Source: Nematostella vectensis (taxonomy: Eukaryota; Cnidaria; Anthozoa; Actiniaria; Edwardsiidae). From it: a DNA stretch of 64,000 nt. The stretch is taken from positions 11,849,665 to 11,913,664 of the forward strand of contig NC_064048.1 of the NCBI RefSeq assembly GCF_932526225.1, given 5' to 3'. Each line of letters starts with the position of its first letter. Position 1 is the stretch's first letter. Shown one piece after another: positions 8,546-22,778 of the stretch. The translations under genes were made by a program, and so were the position numbers. Below the pieces are notes generated by a model. It was not told where the DNA came from. It saw nothing but the letters and a program-made list of their open reading frames with translations, and did not search any database.

Positions 8546-10247
8546 GTTGGTTTACGATAATTGGTTACAATAGTTGGTTACAATAATTTTGAAAAATTGT
8601 TATCATAGCTATGGTCAAATACTGTACATAGAACTGCAAATAAAAAGACTAAAAAAAATAATAATAAAAATAAAGCAAAACTAAAAGTAAAGCAAAAAAC
8701 GACAGAGACATTCTGTACACAATAAAAGACAATGCGCCCGCGTGCGTTACGATGCCACGCCGACATAGCGAGCCCCCAAGGGACCCAAAACGCCCACATA
8801 GACCTGTATTTTTTTTCATCCTATATCTCAGCGAGCTGTGCGTGGCGTAACCGTATTACAGGCCTGGGATCCTGGTTATTGTCCTCCCCATTAATGCGCG
8901 GGTTGGAATACCTTGCAAGAGTGTTGTACAGCATATTCGCCGGAAATATCGGTGCTTGGGGCCTTCGGGTTCTTTACAGCCTTCCGTAAAAGCCTTGTGC
9001 TGCCATACCGATTGGGTAATCCGTATGTATGGTTTCCGTTTTGTTCTTTAGGCCGGGTTCGATCCCAGGCCAATGGCCTTTTTTTTTCTCTATGATTTTT
9101 TTTTTTTTTTTTTTTTTCACACAGTTCAAGATAACGTTTTTTAGTATTTTTTTATAATACTCATCAAAAAAGTGGTGTGACATAGGTTCGTCTACCTGAT
9201 CCAGGATACTAAAGATACAGGCTTGATATGCATTATATACAGCTAGCAAAATGAGCTTGCTAGCTTTACTGATTATTTGTATTCGATATTTTCCTAGTAA
9301 GAGAACAAAAATAAAAAGCAAAGAGTCGAGGAAGTAAACAAGTTATGTGATCTTTAATGTTTTATTAGGAGGGGTACATTTTGTACAAAGAAGCATACAT
9401 AGAATATGCTTAAAAGTGCAGTGTGATGAAGAGCTTTGCAATAGCTCTCCGGCCAGGACACAATGAATTTCAGTCAAATTCTAATGTTGACCTAAGAGCC
9501 TTTGGTCCATGTGGAAGACTTAAATTCAAAGGAAATGCCCACAAACTGTCAATAAACATTCAGTAAAATATCGAATATTATTTTAACAAAGCATTGACAA
9601 CTATTAAAGTTCAACTGTGTGTAGACAATTGAAAGCCTACAAGAAACACTGACTCCAGACATGCGCAGTGCCATGACGCTGCCCCTTTAATGAGTGGAGA
9701 GGGGAGGGATACAAGTTTATTAAAAGTCTATTTGTGAGACCAACAAACTGGTTGAAAGAACAAGCGTGTTAATAGTAAAACAATTATTTGATTACAAAAC
9801 TACTGTAGATTCCTTTGCACCAAGATAATAACACACATTATTTTGTTTGTTATTTAGGAGGAACGATACGAGCTCTACGAGACAAATGAGAAGTATTTAT
9901 TACTCATCTAAATTATACACGTAAATAATAATATTCAAAAGAACTACTGTAACTAAGTAAGTAACACTCACATGTTTTTAAAATTTTAAATAAGTATACA
10001 GTTTCATTCAGATACATCTTGTGGTCACTGTGCCATCTACAGGGCCATACCCAAAGCACCTGTGCACCCCATCCAACTAAGGGCATCGGCTGCACAGATG
10101 TTCCTGATAAATGGGGCAGGAAAATTTTCCGCGACACCGTGCTTTCATGGTCCCCCATGATTCCTTGTTGGGTGAAGCCCCTCTAGATGTTGACATGTCA
10201 ACTTCGCAGTCACATGAAAGAAATGTCTAATAGTGTTTTGCAGTCAA
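8546..10247 (+). repeat. Array unit 6
   Basis: 1,702 bp; poly-T 22. Candidate RNA 8861-9071. G-to-A at 9095 and an extra C after the poly-T (9118), both shared with unit 8. Confidence 0.97.
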
Positions 10248-10795
10248 GTTGGTTTACGATAATTGGTTACAATAGTTGGTTACAATAATTTTGAAAAATT
10301 GTTATCATAGCTATGGTCAAATACTGTACATAGAACTGCAAATAAAAAGACTAAAAAAAATAATAATAAAAATAAAGCAAAACTAAAAGTAAAGCAAAAA
10401 ACGACAGAGACATTCTGTACACAATAAAAGACAATGCGCCCGCGTGCGTTACGATGCCACGCCGACATAGCGAGCCCCCAAGGGACCCAAAACGCCCACA
10501 TAGACCTGTATTTTTTTTCATCCTATATCTCAGCGAGCTGTGCGTGGCGTAACCGTATTACAGGCCTGGGATCCTGGTTATTGTCCTCCCCATTAATGCG
10601 CGGGTTGGAATACCTTGCAAGAGTGTTGTACAGCATATTCGCCGGAAATATCGGTGCTTGGGGCCTTCGGGTTCTTTACAGCCTTCCGTAAAAGCCTTGT
10701 GCTGCCATACCGATTGGGTAATCCGTATGTATGGTTTCCGTTTTGTTCTTTAGGCCGGGTTCGATCCCAGGCCAATGGCCTTTTTTTTTCTCTAT

Positions 10796-10833
<38 letters not shown>

Positions 10834-11957
10834 GTTCAAGATAACGTTTTTTAGTATTTTTTTATAATACTCATCAAAAAAGTGGTGTGACATAGGTTCG
10901 TCTACCTGATCCAGGATACTAAAGATACAGGCTTGATATGCATTATATACAGCTAGCAAAATGAGCTTGCTAGCTTTACTGATTATTTGTATTCGATATT
11001 TTCCTAGTAAGAGAACAAAAATAGAAAGCAAAGAGTCGAGGAAGTAAACAAGTTATGTGATCTTTAATGTTTTATTAGGAGGGGTACATTTTGTACAAAG
11101 AAGCATACATAGAATATGCTTAAAAGTGCAGTGTGATGAAGAGCTTTGCAATAGCTCTCCGGCCAGGACACAATGAATTTCAGTCAAATTCTAATGTTGA
11201 CCTAAGAGCCTTTGGTCCATGTGGAAGACTTAAATTCAAAGGAAATGCCCACAAACTGTCAATAAACATTCAGTAAAATATCGAATATTATTTTAACAAA
11301 GCATTGACAACTATTAAAGTTCAACTGTGTGTAGACAATTGAAAGCCTACAAGAAACACTGACTCCAGACATGCGCAGTGCCATGACGCTGCCCCTTTAA
11401 TGAGTGGAGAGGGGAGGGATACAAGTTTATTAAAAGTCTATTTGTGAGACCAACAAACTGGTTGAAAGAACAAGCGTGTCAATAGTAAAACAATTATTTG
11501 ATTACAAAACTACTGTAGATTCCTTTGCACCAAGATAATAACACACATTATTTTGTTTGTTATTTAGGAGGAACGATACGAGCTCTACGAGACAAATGAG
11601 AAGTATTTATTACTCATCTAAATTATACACGTAAATAATAATATTCAAAAGAACTACTGTAACTAAGTAAGTAACACTCACATGTTTTTAAAATTTTAAA
11701 TAAGTATACAGTTTCATTCAGATACATCTTGTGGTCACTGTGCCATCTACAGGGCCATACCCAAAGCACCTGTGCACCCCATCCAACTAAGGGCATCGGC
11801 TGCACAGATGTTCCTGATAAATGGGGCAGGAAAATTTTCCGCGACACCGTGCTTTCATGGTCCCCCATGATTCCTTGTTGGGTGAAGCCCCTCTAGATGT
11901 TGACATGTCAACTTCGCAGTCACATGAAAGAAATGTCTAATAGTGTTTTTCAGTCAA
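10248..11957 (+). repeat. Array unit 7
   Basis: 1,710 bp; poly-T 31. Candidate RNA 10563-10773. A-to-G at 11024; T-to-C at 11480 (shared with unit 9); G-to-T at 11950. Confidence 0.97.
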
Positions 11958-13659
11958 GTTGGTTTACGATAATTGGTTACAATAGTTGGTTACAATAATT
12001 TTGAAAAATTGTTATCATAGCTATGGTCAAATACTGTACATAGAACTGCAAATAAAAAGACTAAAAAAAATAATAATAAAAATAAAGCAAAACTAAAAGT
12101 AAAGCAAAAAACGACAGAGACATTCTGTACACAATAAAAGACAATGCGCCCGCGTGCGTTACGATGCCACGCCGACATAGCGAGCCCCCAAGGGACCCAA
12201 AACGCCCACATAGACCTGTATTTTTTTTCATCCTATATCTCAGCGAGCTGTGCGTGGCGTAACCGTATTACAGGCCTGGGATCCTGGTTATTGTCCTCCC
12301 CATTAATGCGCGGGTTGGAATACCTTGCAAGAGTGTTGTACAGCATATTCGCCGGAAATATCGGTGCTTGGGGCCTTCGGGTTCTTTACAGCCTTCCGTA
12401 AAAGCCTTGTGCTGCCATACCGATTGGGTAATCCGTATGTATGGTTTCCGTTTTGTTCTTTAGGCCGGGTTCGATCCCAGGCCAATGGCCTTTTTTTTTC
12501 TCTATGATTTTTTTTTTTTTTTTTTTTTTCACACAGTTCAAGATAACGTTTTTTAGTATTTTTTTATAATACTCATCAAAAAAGTGGTGTGACATAGGTT
12601 CGTCTACCTGATCCAGGATACTAAAGATACAGGCTTGATATGCATTATATACAGCTAGCAAAATGAGCTTGCTAGCTTTACTGATTATTTGTATTCGATA
12701 TTTTCCTAGTAAGAGAACAAAAATAAAAAGCAAAGAGTCGAGGAAGTAAACAAGTTATGTGATCTTTAATGTTTTATTAGGAGGGGTACATTTTGTACAA
12801 AGAAGCATACATAGAATATGCTTAAAAGTGCAGTGTGATGAAGAGCTTTGCAATAGCTCTCCGGCCAGGACACAATGAATTTCAGTCAAATTCTAATGTT
12901 GACCTAAGAGCCTTTGGTCCATGTGGAAGACTTAAATTCAAAGGAAATGCCCACAAACTGTCAATAAACATTCAGTAAAATATCGAATATTATTTTAACA
13001 AAGCATTGACAACTATTAAAGTTCAACTGTGTGTAGACAATTGAAAGCCTACAAGAAACACTGACTCCAGACATGCGCAGTGCCATGACGCTGCCCCTTT
13101 AATGAGTGGAGAGGGGAGGGATACAAGTTTATTAAAAGTCTATTTGTGAGACCAACAAACTGGTTGAAAGAACAAGCGTGTTAATAGTAAAACAATTATT
13201 TGATTACAAAACTACTGTAGATTCCTTTGCATCAAGATAATAACACACATTATTTTGTTTGTCATTTAGGAGGAACGATACGAGCTCTACGAGACAAATG
13301 AGAAGTATTTATTACTCATCTAAATTATACACGTAAATAATAATATTCAAAAGAACTACTGTAACTAAGTAAGTAACACTCACATGTTTTTAAAATTTTA
13401 AATAAGTATACAGTTTCATTCAGATACATCTTGTGGTCACTGTGCCATCTACAGGGCCATACCCAAAGCACCTGTGCACCCCATCCAACTAAGGGCATCG
13501 GCTGCACAGATGTTCCTGATAAATGGGGCAGGAAAATTTTCCGCGACACCGTGCTTTCATGGTCCCCCATGATTCCTTGTTGGGTGAAGCCCCTCTAGAT
13601 GTTGACATGTCAACTTCGCAGTCACATGAAAGAAATGTCTAATAGTGTTTTGCAGTCAA
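11958..13659 (+). repeat. Array unit 8
   Basis: 1,702 bp; poly-T 22. Candidate RNA 12273-12483. G-to-A at 12507 and extra C at 12530, as in unit 6. Private changes at 13232 and 13263. Confidence 0.97.
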
Positions 13660-14208
13660 GTTGGTTTACGATAATTGGTTACAATAGTTGGTTACAATAA
13701 TTTTGAAAAATTGTTATCATAGCTATGGTCAAATACTGTACATAGAACTGCAAATAAAAAGACTAAAAAAAATAATAATAAAAATAAAGCAAAACTAAAA
13801 GTAAAGCAAAAAACGACAGAGACATTCTGTACACAATAAAAGACAATGCGCCCGCGTGCGTTACGATGCCACGCCGACATAGCGAGCCCCCAAGGGACCC
13901 AAAACGCCCACATAGACCTGTATTTTTTTTCATCCTATATCTCAGCGAGCTGTGCGTGGCGTAACCGTATTACAGGCCTGGGATCCTGGTTATTGTCCTC
14001 CCCATTAATGCGCGGGTTGGAATACCTTGCAAGAGTGTTGTACAGCATATTCGCCGGAAATATCGGTGCTTGGGGCCTTCGGGTTCTTTACAGCCTTCCG
14101 TAAAAGCCTTGTGCTGCCATACCGATTGGGTAATCCGTATGTATGGTTTCCGTTTTGTTCTTTAGGCCGGGTTCGATCCCAGGCCAATGGCCTTTTTTTT
14201 TTCTCTAT

Positions 14209-14247
<39 letters not shown>

Positions 14248-15371
14248 GTTCAAGATAACGTTTTTTAGTATTTTTTTATAATACTCATCAAAAAAGTGGT
14301 GTGACATAGGTTCGTCTACCTGATCCAGGATACTAAAGATACAGGCTTGATATGCATTATATACAGCTAGCAAAATGAGCTTGCTAGCTTTACTGATTAT
14401 TTGTATTCGATATTTTCCTAGTAAGAGAACAAAAATAAAAAGCAAAGAGTCGAGGAAGTAAACAAGTTATGTGATCTTTAATGTTTTATTAGGAGGGGTA
14501 CATTTTGTACAAAGAAGCATACATAGAATATGCTTAAAAGTGCAGTGTGATGAAGAGCTTTGCAATAGCTCTCCGGCCAGGACACAATGAATTTCAGTCA
14601 AATTCTAATGTTGACCTAAGAGCCTTTGGTCCATGTGGAAGACTTAAATTCAAAGGAAATGCCCACAAACTGTCAATAAACATTCAGTAAAATATCGAAT
14701 ATTATTTTAACAAAGCATTGACAACTATTAAAGTTCAACTGTGTGTAGACAATTGAAAGCCTACAAGAAACACTGACTCCAGACATGCGCAGTGCCATGA
14801 CGCTGCCCCTTTAATGAGTGGAGAGGGGAGGGATACAAGTTTATTAAAAGTCTATTTGTGAGACCAACAAACTGGTTGAAAGAACAAGCGTGTCAATAGT
14901 AAAACAATTATTTGATTACAAAACTACTGTAGATTCCTTTGCACCAAGATAATAACACACATTATTTTGTTTGTTATTTAGGAGGAACGATACGAGCTCT
15001 ACGAGACAAATGAGAAGTATTTATTACTCATCTAAATTATACACGTAAATAATAATATTCAAAAGAACTACTGTAACTAAGTAAGTAACACTCACATGTT
15101 TTTAAAATTTTAAATAAGTATACAGTTTCATTCAGATACATCTTGTGGTCACTGTGCCATCTACAGGGCCATACCCAAAGCACCTGTGCACCCCATCCAA
15201 CTAAGGGCATCGGCTGCACAGATGTTCCTGATAAATGGGGCAGGAAAATTTTCCGCGACACCGTGCTTTCATGGTCCCCCATGATTCCTTGTTGGGTGAA
15301 GCCCCTCTAGATGTTGACATGTCAACTTCGCAGTCACATGAAAGAAATGTCTAATAGTGTTTTGCAGTCAA
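13660..15371 (+). repeat. Array unit 9
   Basis: 1,712 bp; poly-T 32. Candidate RNA 13975-14185. T10 in place of T9. T-to-C at 14894, as in unit 7. Confidence 0.97.
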
Positions 15372-15919
15372 GTTGGTTTACGATAATTGGTTACAATAGT
15401 TGGTTACAATAATTTTGAAAAATTGTTATCATAGCTATGGTCAAATACTGTACATAGAACTGCAAATAAAAAGACTAAAAAAAATAATAATAAAAATAAA
15501 GCAAAACTAAAAGTAAAGCAAAAAACGACAGAGACATTCTGTACACAATAAAAGACAATGCGCCCGCGTGCGTTACGATGCCACGCCGACATAGCGAGCC
15601 CCCAAGGGACCCAAAACGCCCACATAGACCTGTATTTTTTTTCATCCTATATCTCAGCGAGCTGTGCGTGGCGTAACCGTATTACAGGCCTGGGATCCTG
15701 GTTATTGTCCTCCCCATTAATGCGCGGGTTGGAATACCTTGCAAGAGTGTTGTACAGCATATTCGCCGGAAATATCGGTGCTTGGGGCCTTCGGGTTCTT
15801 TACAGCCTTCCGTAAAAGCCTTGTGCTGCCATACCGATTGGGTAATCCGTATGTATGGTTTCCGTTTTGTTCTTTAGGCCGGGTTCGATCCCAGGCCAAT
15901 GGCCTTTTTTTTTCTCTAT

Positions 15920-15956
<37 letters not shown>

Positions 15957-17080
15957 GTTCAAGATAACGTTTTTTAGTATTTTTTTATAATACTCATCAA
16001 AAAAGTGGTGTGACATAGGTTCGTCTACCTGATCCAGGATACTAAAGATACAGGCTTGATATGCATTATATACAGCTAGCAAAATGAGCTTGCTAGCTTT
16101 ACTGATTATTTGTATTCGATATTTTCCTAGTAAGAGAACAAAAATAAAAAGCAAAGAGTCGAGGAAGTAAACAAGTTATGTGATCTTTAATGTTTTATTA
16201 GGAGGGGTACATTTTGTACAAAGAAGCATACATAGAATATGCTTAAAAGTGCAGTGTGATGAAGAGCTTTGCAATAGCTCTCCGGCCAGGACACAATGAA
16301 TTTCAGTCAAATTCTAATGTTGACCTAAGAGCCTTTGGTCCATGTGGAAGACTTAAATTCAAAGGAAATGCCCACAAACTGTCAATAAACATTCAGTAAA
16401 ATATCGAATATTATTTTAACAAAGCATTGACAACTATTAAAGTTCAACTGTGTGTAGACAATTGAAAGCCTACAAGAAACACTGACTCCAGACATGCGCA
16501 GTGCCATGACGCTGCCCCTTTAATGAGTGGAGAGGGGAGGGATACAAGTTTATTAAAAGTCTATTTGTGAGACCAACAAACTGGTTGAAAGAACAAGCGT
16601 GTTAATAGTAAAACAATTATTTGATTACAAAACTACTGTAGATTCCTTTGCACCAAGATAATAACACACATTATTTTGTTTGTTATTTAGGAGGAACGAT
16701 ACGAGCTCTACGAGACAAATGAGAAGTATTTATTACTCATCTAAATTATACACGTAAATAATAATATTCAAAAGAACTACTGTAACTAAGTAAGTAACAC
16801 TCACATGTTTTTAAAATTTTAAATAAGTATACAGTTTCATTCAGATACATCTTGTGGTCACTGTGCCATCTACAGGGCCATACCCAAAGCACCTGTGCAC
16901 CCCATCCAACTAAGGGCATCGGCTGCACAGATGTTCCTGATAAATGGGGCAGGAAAATTTTCCGCGACACCGTGCTTTCATGGTCCCCCATGATTCCTTG
17001 TTGGGTGAAGCCCCTCTAGATGTTGACATGTCAACTTCGCAGTCACATGAAAGAAATGTCTAATAGTGTTTTGCAGTCAA
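15372..17080 (+). repeat. Array unit 10
   Basis: 1,709 bp; poly-T 30. Candidate RNA 15687-15897. No private change noticed; close to the consensus. Confidence 0.97.
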
Positions 17081-18784
17081 GTTGGTTTACGATAATTGGT
17101 TACAATAGTTGGTTACAATAATTTTGAAAAATTGTTATCATAGCTATGGTCAAATACTGTACATAGAACTGCAAATAAAAAGACTAAAAAAAATAATAAT
17201 AAAAATAAAGCAAAACTAAAAGTAAAGCAAAAAACGACAGAGACATTCTGTACACAATAAAAGACAATGCGCCCGCGTGCGTTACGATGCCACGCCGACA
17301 TAGCGAGCCCCCAAGGGACCCAAAACGCCCACATAGACCTGTATTTTTTTTCATCCTATATCTCAGCGAGCTGTGCGTGGCGTAACCGTATTACAGGCCT
17401 GGGATCCTGGTTATTGTCCTCCCCATTAATGCGCGGGTTGGAATAACTTGCAAGAGTGTTGTACAGCATATTCGCCGGAAATATCGGTGCTTGGGGCCTT
17501 CGGGTTCTTTACAGCCTTCCGTAAAAGCCTTGTGCTGCCATACCGATTGGGTAATCCGTATGTATGGTTTCCGTTTTGTTCTTTAGGCCGGGTTCGATCC
17601 CAGGCCAATGGCCTTTTTTTTTCTCTATGGTTTTTTTTTTTTTTTTTTTTTTTTTACACAGTTCAAGATAACGTTTTTTAGTATTTTTTTATAATACTCA
17701 TCAAAAAAGTGGTGTGACATAGGTTCGTCTACCTGATCCAGGATACTAAAGATACAGGCTTGATATGCATTATATACAGCTAGCAAAATGAGCTTGCTAG
17801 CTTTACTGATTATTTGTATTCGATATTTTCCTAGTAAGAGAACAAAAATAAAAAGCAAAGAGTCGAGGAAGTAAACAAGTTATGTGATCTTTAATGTTTT
17901 ATTAGGAGGGGTACATTTTGTACAAAGAAGCATACATAGAATATGCTTAAAAGTGCAGTGTGATGAAGAGCTTTGCAATAGCTCTCCGGCCAGGACACAA
18001 TGAATTTCAGTCAAATTCTAATGTTGACCTAAGAGCCTTTGGTCCATGTGGAAGACTTAAATTCAAAGGAAATGCCCACAAACTGTCAATAAACATTCAG
18101 TAAAATATCGAATATTATTTTAACAAAGCATTGACAACTATTAAAGTTCAACTGTGTGTAGACAATTGAAAGCCTACAAGAAACACTGACTCCAGACATG
18201 CGCAGTGCCATGACGCTGCCCCTTTAATGAGTGGAGAGGGGAGGGATACAAGTTTATTAAAAGTCTATTTGTGAGACCAACAAACTGGTTGAAAGAACAA
18301 GCGTGTTAATAGTAAAACAATTATTTGATTACAAAACTACTGTAGATTCCTTTGCACCAAGATAATAACACACATTATTTTGTTTGTTATTTAGGAGGAA
18401 CGATACGAGCTCTACGAGACAAATGAGAAGTATTTATTACTCATCTAAATTATACACGTAAATAATAATATTCAAAAGAACTACTGTAACTAAGTAAGTA
18501 ACACTCACATGTTTTTAAAATTTTAAATAAGTATACAGTTTCATTCAGATACATCTTGTGGTCACTGTGCCATCTACAGGGCCATACCCAAAGCACCTGT
18601 GCACCCCATCCAACTAAGGGCATCGGCTGCACAGATGTTCCTGATAAATGGGGCAGGAAAATTTTCCGCGACACCGTGCTTTCATGGTCCCCCATGATTC
18701 CTTGTTGGGTGAAGCCCCTCTAGATGTTGACATGTCAACTTCGCAGTCACATGAAAGAAATGTCTAATAGTGTTTTGCAGTCAA
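17081..18784 (+). repeat. Array unit 11
   Basis: 1,704 bp; poly-T 25. Candidate RNA 17396-17606, with C-to-A at 17446 inside it. Confidence 0.97.
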
Positions 18785-19334
18785 GTTGGTTTACGATAAT
18801 TGGTTACAATAGTTGGTTACAATAATTTTGAAAAATTGTTATCATAGCTATGGTCAAATACTGTACATAGAACTGCAAATAAAAAGACTAAAAAAAATAA
18901 TAATAAAAATAAAGCAAAACTAAAAGTAAAGCAAAAAACGACAGAGACATTCTGTACACAATAAAAGACAATGCGCCCGCGTGCGTTACGATGCCACGCC
19001 GACATAGCGAGCCCCCAAGGGACCCAAAACGCCCACATAGACCTGTATTTTTTTTCATCCTATATCTCAGCGAGCTGTGCGTGGCGTAACCGTATTACAG
19101 GCCTGGGATCCTGGTTATTGTCCTCCCCATTAATGCGCGGGTTGGAATACCTTGCAAGAGTGTTGTACAGCATATTCGCCGGAAATATCGGTGCTTGGGG
19201 CCTTCGGGTTCTTTACAGCCTTCCGTAAAAGCCTTGTGCTGCCATACCGATTGGGTAATCCGTATGTATGGTTTCCGTTTTGTTCTTTAGGCCGGGTTCG
19301 ATCCCAGGCCAATGGCCTTTTTTTTTCTCTATGG

Positions 19335-19366
<32 letters not shown>

Positions 19367-20490
19367 GTTCAAGATAACGTTTTTTAGTATTTTTTTATAA
19401 TACTCATCAAAAAAGTGGTGTGACATAGGTTCGTCTACCTGATCCAGGATACTAAAGATACAGGCTTGATATGCATTATATACAGCTAGCAAAATGAGCT
19501 TGCTAGCTTTACTGATTATTTGTATTCGATATTTTCCTAGTAAGAGAACAAAAATAAAAAGCAAAGAGTCGAGGAAGTAAACAAGTTATGTGATCTTTAA
19601 TGTTTTATTAGGAGGGGTACATTTTGTACAAAGAAGCATACATAGAATATGCTTAAAAGTGCAGTGTGATGAAGAGCTTTGCAATAGCTCTCCGGCCAGG
19701 ACACAATGAATTTCAGTCAAATTCTAATGTTGACCTAAGAGCCTTTGGTCCATGTGGAAGACTTAAATTCAAAGGAAATGCCCACAAACTGTCAATAAAC
19801 ATTCAGTAAAATATCGAATATTATTTTAACAAAGCATTGACAACTATTAAAGTTCAACTGTGTGTAGACAATTGAAAGCCTACAAGAAACACTGACTCCA
19901 GACATGCGCAGTGCCATGACGCTGCCCCTTTAATGAGTGGAGAGGGGAGGGATACAAGTTTATTAAAAGTCTATTTGTGAGACCAACAAACTGGTTGAAA
20001 GAACAAGCGTGTTAATAGTAAAACAATTATTTGATTACAAAACTACTGTAGATTCCTTTGCACCAAGATAATAACACACATTATTGTGTTTGTTATTTAG
20101 GAGGAACGATACGAGCTCTACGAGACAAATGAGAAGTATTTATTACTCATCTAAATTATACACGTAAATAATAATATTCAAAAGAACTACTGTAACTAAG
20201 TAAGTAACACTCACATGTTTTTAAAATTTTAAATAAGTATACAGTTTCATTCAGATACATCTTGTGGTCACTGTGCCATCTACAGGGCCATACCCAAAGC
20301 ACCTGTGCACCCCATCCAACTAAGGGCATCGGCTGCACAGATGTTCCTGATAAATGGGGCAGGAAAATTTTCCGCGACACCGTGCTTTCATGGTCCCCCA
20401 TGATTCCTTGTTGGGTGAAGCCCCTCTAGATGTTGACATGTCAACTTCGCAGTCACATGAAAGAAATGTCTAATAGTGTTTTGCAGTCAA
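18785..20490 (+). repeat. Array unit 12
   Basis: 1,706 bp; poly-T 27. Candidate RNA 19100-19310. T-to-G at 20086 in the acceptor-like pyrimidine tract. Confidence 0.97.
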
Positions 20491-21038
20491 GTTGGTTTAC
20501 GATAATTGGTTACAATAGTTGGTTACAATAATTTTGAAAAATTGTTATCATAGCTATGGTCAAATACTGTACATAGAACTGCAAATAAAAAGACTAAAAA
20601 AAATAATAATAAAAATAAAGCAAAACTAAAAGTAAAGCAAAAAACGACAGAGACATTCTGTACACAATAAAAGACAATGCGCCCGCGTGCGTTACGATGC
20701 CACGCCGACATAGCGAGCCCCCAAGGGACCCAAAACGCCCACATAGACCTGTATTTTTTTTCATCCTATATCTCAGCGAGCTGTGCGTGGCGTAACCGTA
20801 TTACAGGCCTGGGATCCTGGTTATTGTCCTCCCCATTAATGCGCGGGTTGGAATACCTTGCAAGAGTGTTGTACAGCATATTCGCCGGAAATATCGGTGC
20901 TTGGGGCCTTCGGGTTCTTTACAGCCTTCCGTAAAAGCCTTGTGCTGCCATACCGATTGGGTAATCCGTATGTATGGTTTCCGTTTTGTTCTTTAGGCCG
21001 GGTTCGATCCCAGGCCAATGGCCTTTTTTTTTCTCTAT

Positions 21039-21073
<35 letters not shown>

Positions 21074-22197
21074 GTTCCAGATAACGTTTTTTAGTATTTT
21101 TTTATAATACTCATCAAAAAAGTGGTGTGACATAGGTTCGTCTACCTGATCCAGGATACTAAAGATACAGGCTTGATATGCATTATATACAGCTAGCAAA
21201 ATGAGCTTGCTAGCTTTACTGATTATTTGTATTCGATATTTTCCTAGTAAGAGAACAAAAATAAAAAGCAAAGAGTCGAGGAAGTAAACAAGTTATGTGA
21301 TCTTTAATGTTTTATTAGGAGGGGTACATTTTGTACAAAGAAGCATACATAGAATATGCTTAAAAGTGCAGTGTGATGAAGAGCTTTGCAATAGCTCTCC
21401 GGCCAGGACACAATGAATTTCAGTCAAATTCTAATGTTGACCTAAGAGCCTTTGGTCCATGTGGAAGACTTAAATTCAAAGGAAATGCCCACAAACTGTC
21501 AATAAACATTCAGTAAAATATCGAATATTATTTTAACAAAGCATTGACAACTATTAAAGTTCAACTGTGTGTAGACAATTGAAAGCCTACAAGAAACACT
21601 GACTCCAGACATGCGCAGTGCCATGACGCTGCCCCTTTAATGAGTGGAGAGGGGAGGGATACAAGTTTATTAAAAGTCTATTTGTGAGACCAACAAACTG
21701 GTTGAAAGAACAAGCGTGTTAATAGTAAAACAATTATTTGATTACAAAACTACTGTAGATTCCTTTGCACCAAGATAATAACACACATTATTTTGTTTGT
21801 TATTTAGGAGGAACGATACGAGCTCTACGAGACAAATGAGAAGTATTTATTACTCATCTAAATTATACACGTAAATAATAATATTCAAAAGAACTACTGT
21901 AACTAAGTAAGTAACACTCACATGTTTTTAAAATTTTAAATAAGTATACAGTTTCATTCAGATACATCTTGTGGTCACTGTGCCATCTACAGGGCCATAC
22001 CCAAAGCACCTGTGCACCCCATCCAACTAAGGGCATCGGCTGCACAGATGTTCCTGATAAATGGGGCAGGAAAATTTTCCGCGACACCGTGCTTTCATGG
22101 TCCCCCATGATTCCTTGTTGGGTGAAGCCCCTCTAGATGTTGACATGTCAACTTCGCAGTCACATGAAAGAAATGTCTAATAGTGTTTTGCAGTCAA
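20491..22197 (+). repeat. Array unit 13
   Basis: 1,707 bp; poly-T 28. Candidate RNA 20806-21016. A-to-C at 21078, shared only with unit 15. Confidence 0.97.
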
Positions 22198-22746
22198 GTT
22201 GGTTTACGATAATTGGTTACAATAGTTGGTTACAATAATTTTGAAAAATTGTTATCATAGCTATGGTCAAATACTGTACATAGAACTGCAAATAAAAAGA
22301 CTAAAAAAATAATAATAAAAATAAAGCAAAACTAAAAGTAAAGCAAAAAACGACAGAGACATTCTGTACACAATAAAAGACAATGCGCCCGCGTGCGTTA
22401 CGATGCCACGCCGACATAGCGAGCCCCCAAGGGACCCAAAACGCCCACATAGACCTGTATTTTTTTTCATCCTATATCTCAGCGAGCTGTGCGTGGCGTA
22501 ACCGTATTACAGGCCTGGGATCCTGGTTATTGTCCTCCCCATTAATGCGCGGGTTGGAATACCTTGCAAGAGTGTTGTACAGCATATTCGCCGGAAATAT
22601 CGGTGCTTGGGGCCTTCGGGTTCTTTACAGCCTTCCGTAAAAGCCTTGTGCTGCCATACCGATTGGGTAATCCGTATGTATGGTTTCCGTTTTGTTCTTT
22701 AGGCCGGGTTCGATCCCAGGCCAATGGCCTTTTTTTTTCTCTATGG

Positions 22747-22778
<32 letters not shown>

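Noticed and set aside
14005-14445. Minus-strand frames of 143-147 codons crossing the poly-T
   Set aside because: They contain a run of lysines encoded by the poly-T, and the two sides join in different frames depending on tract length, so no constant protein exists.
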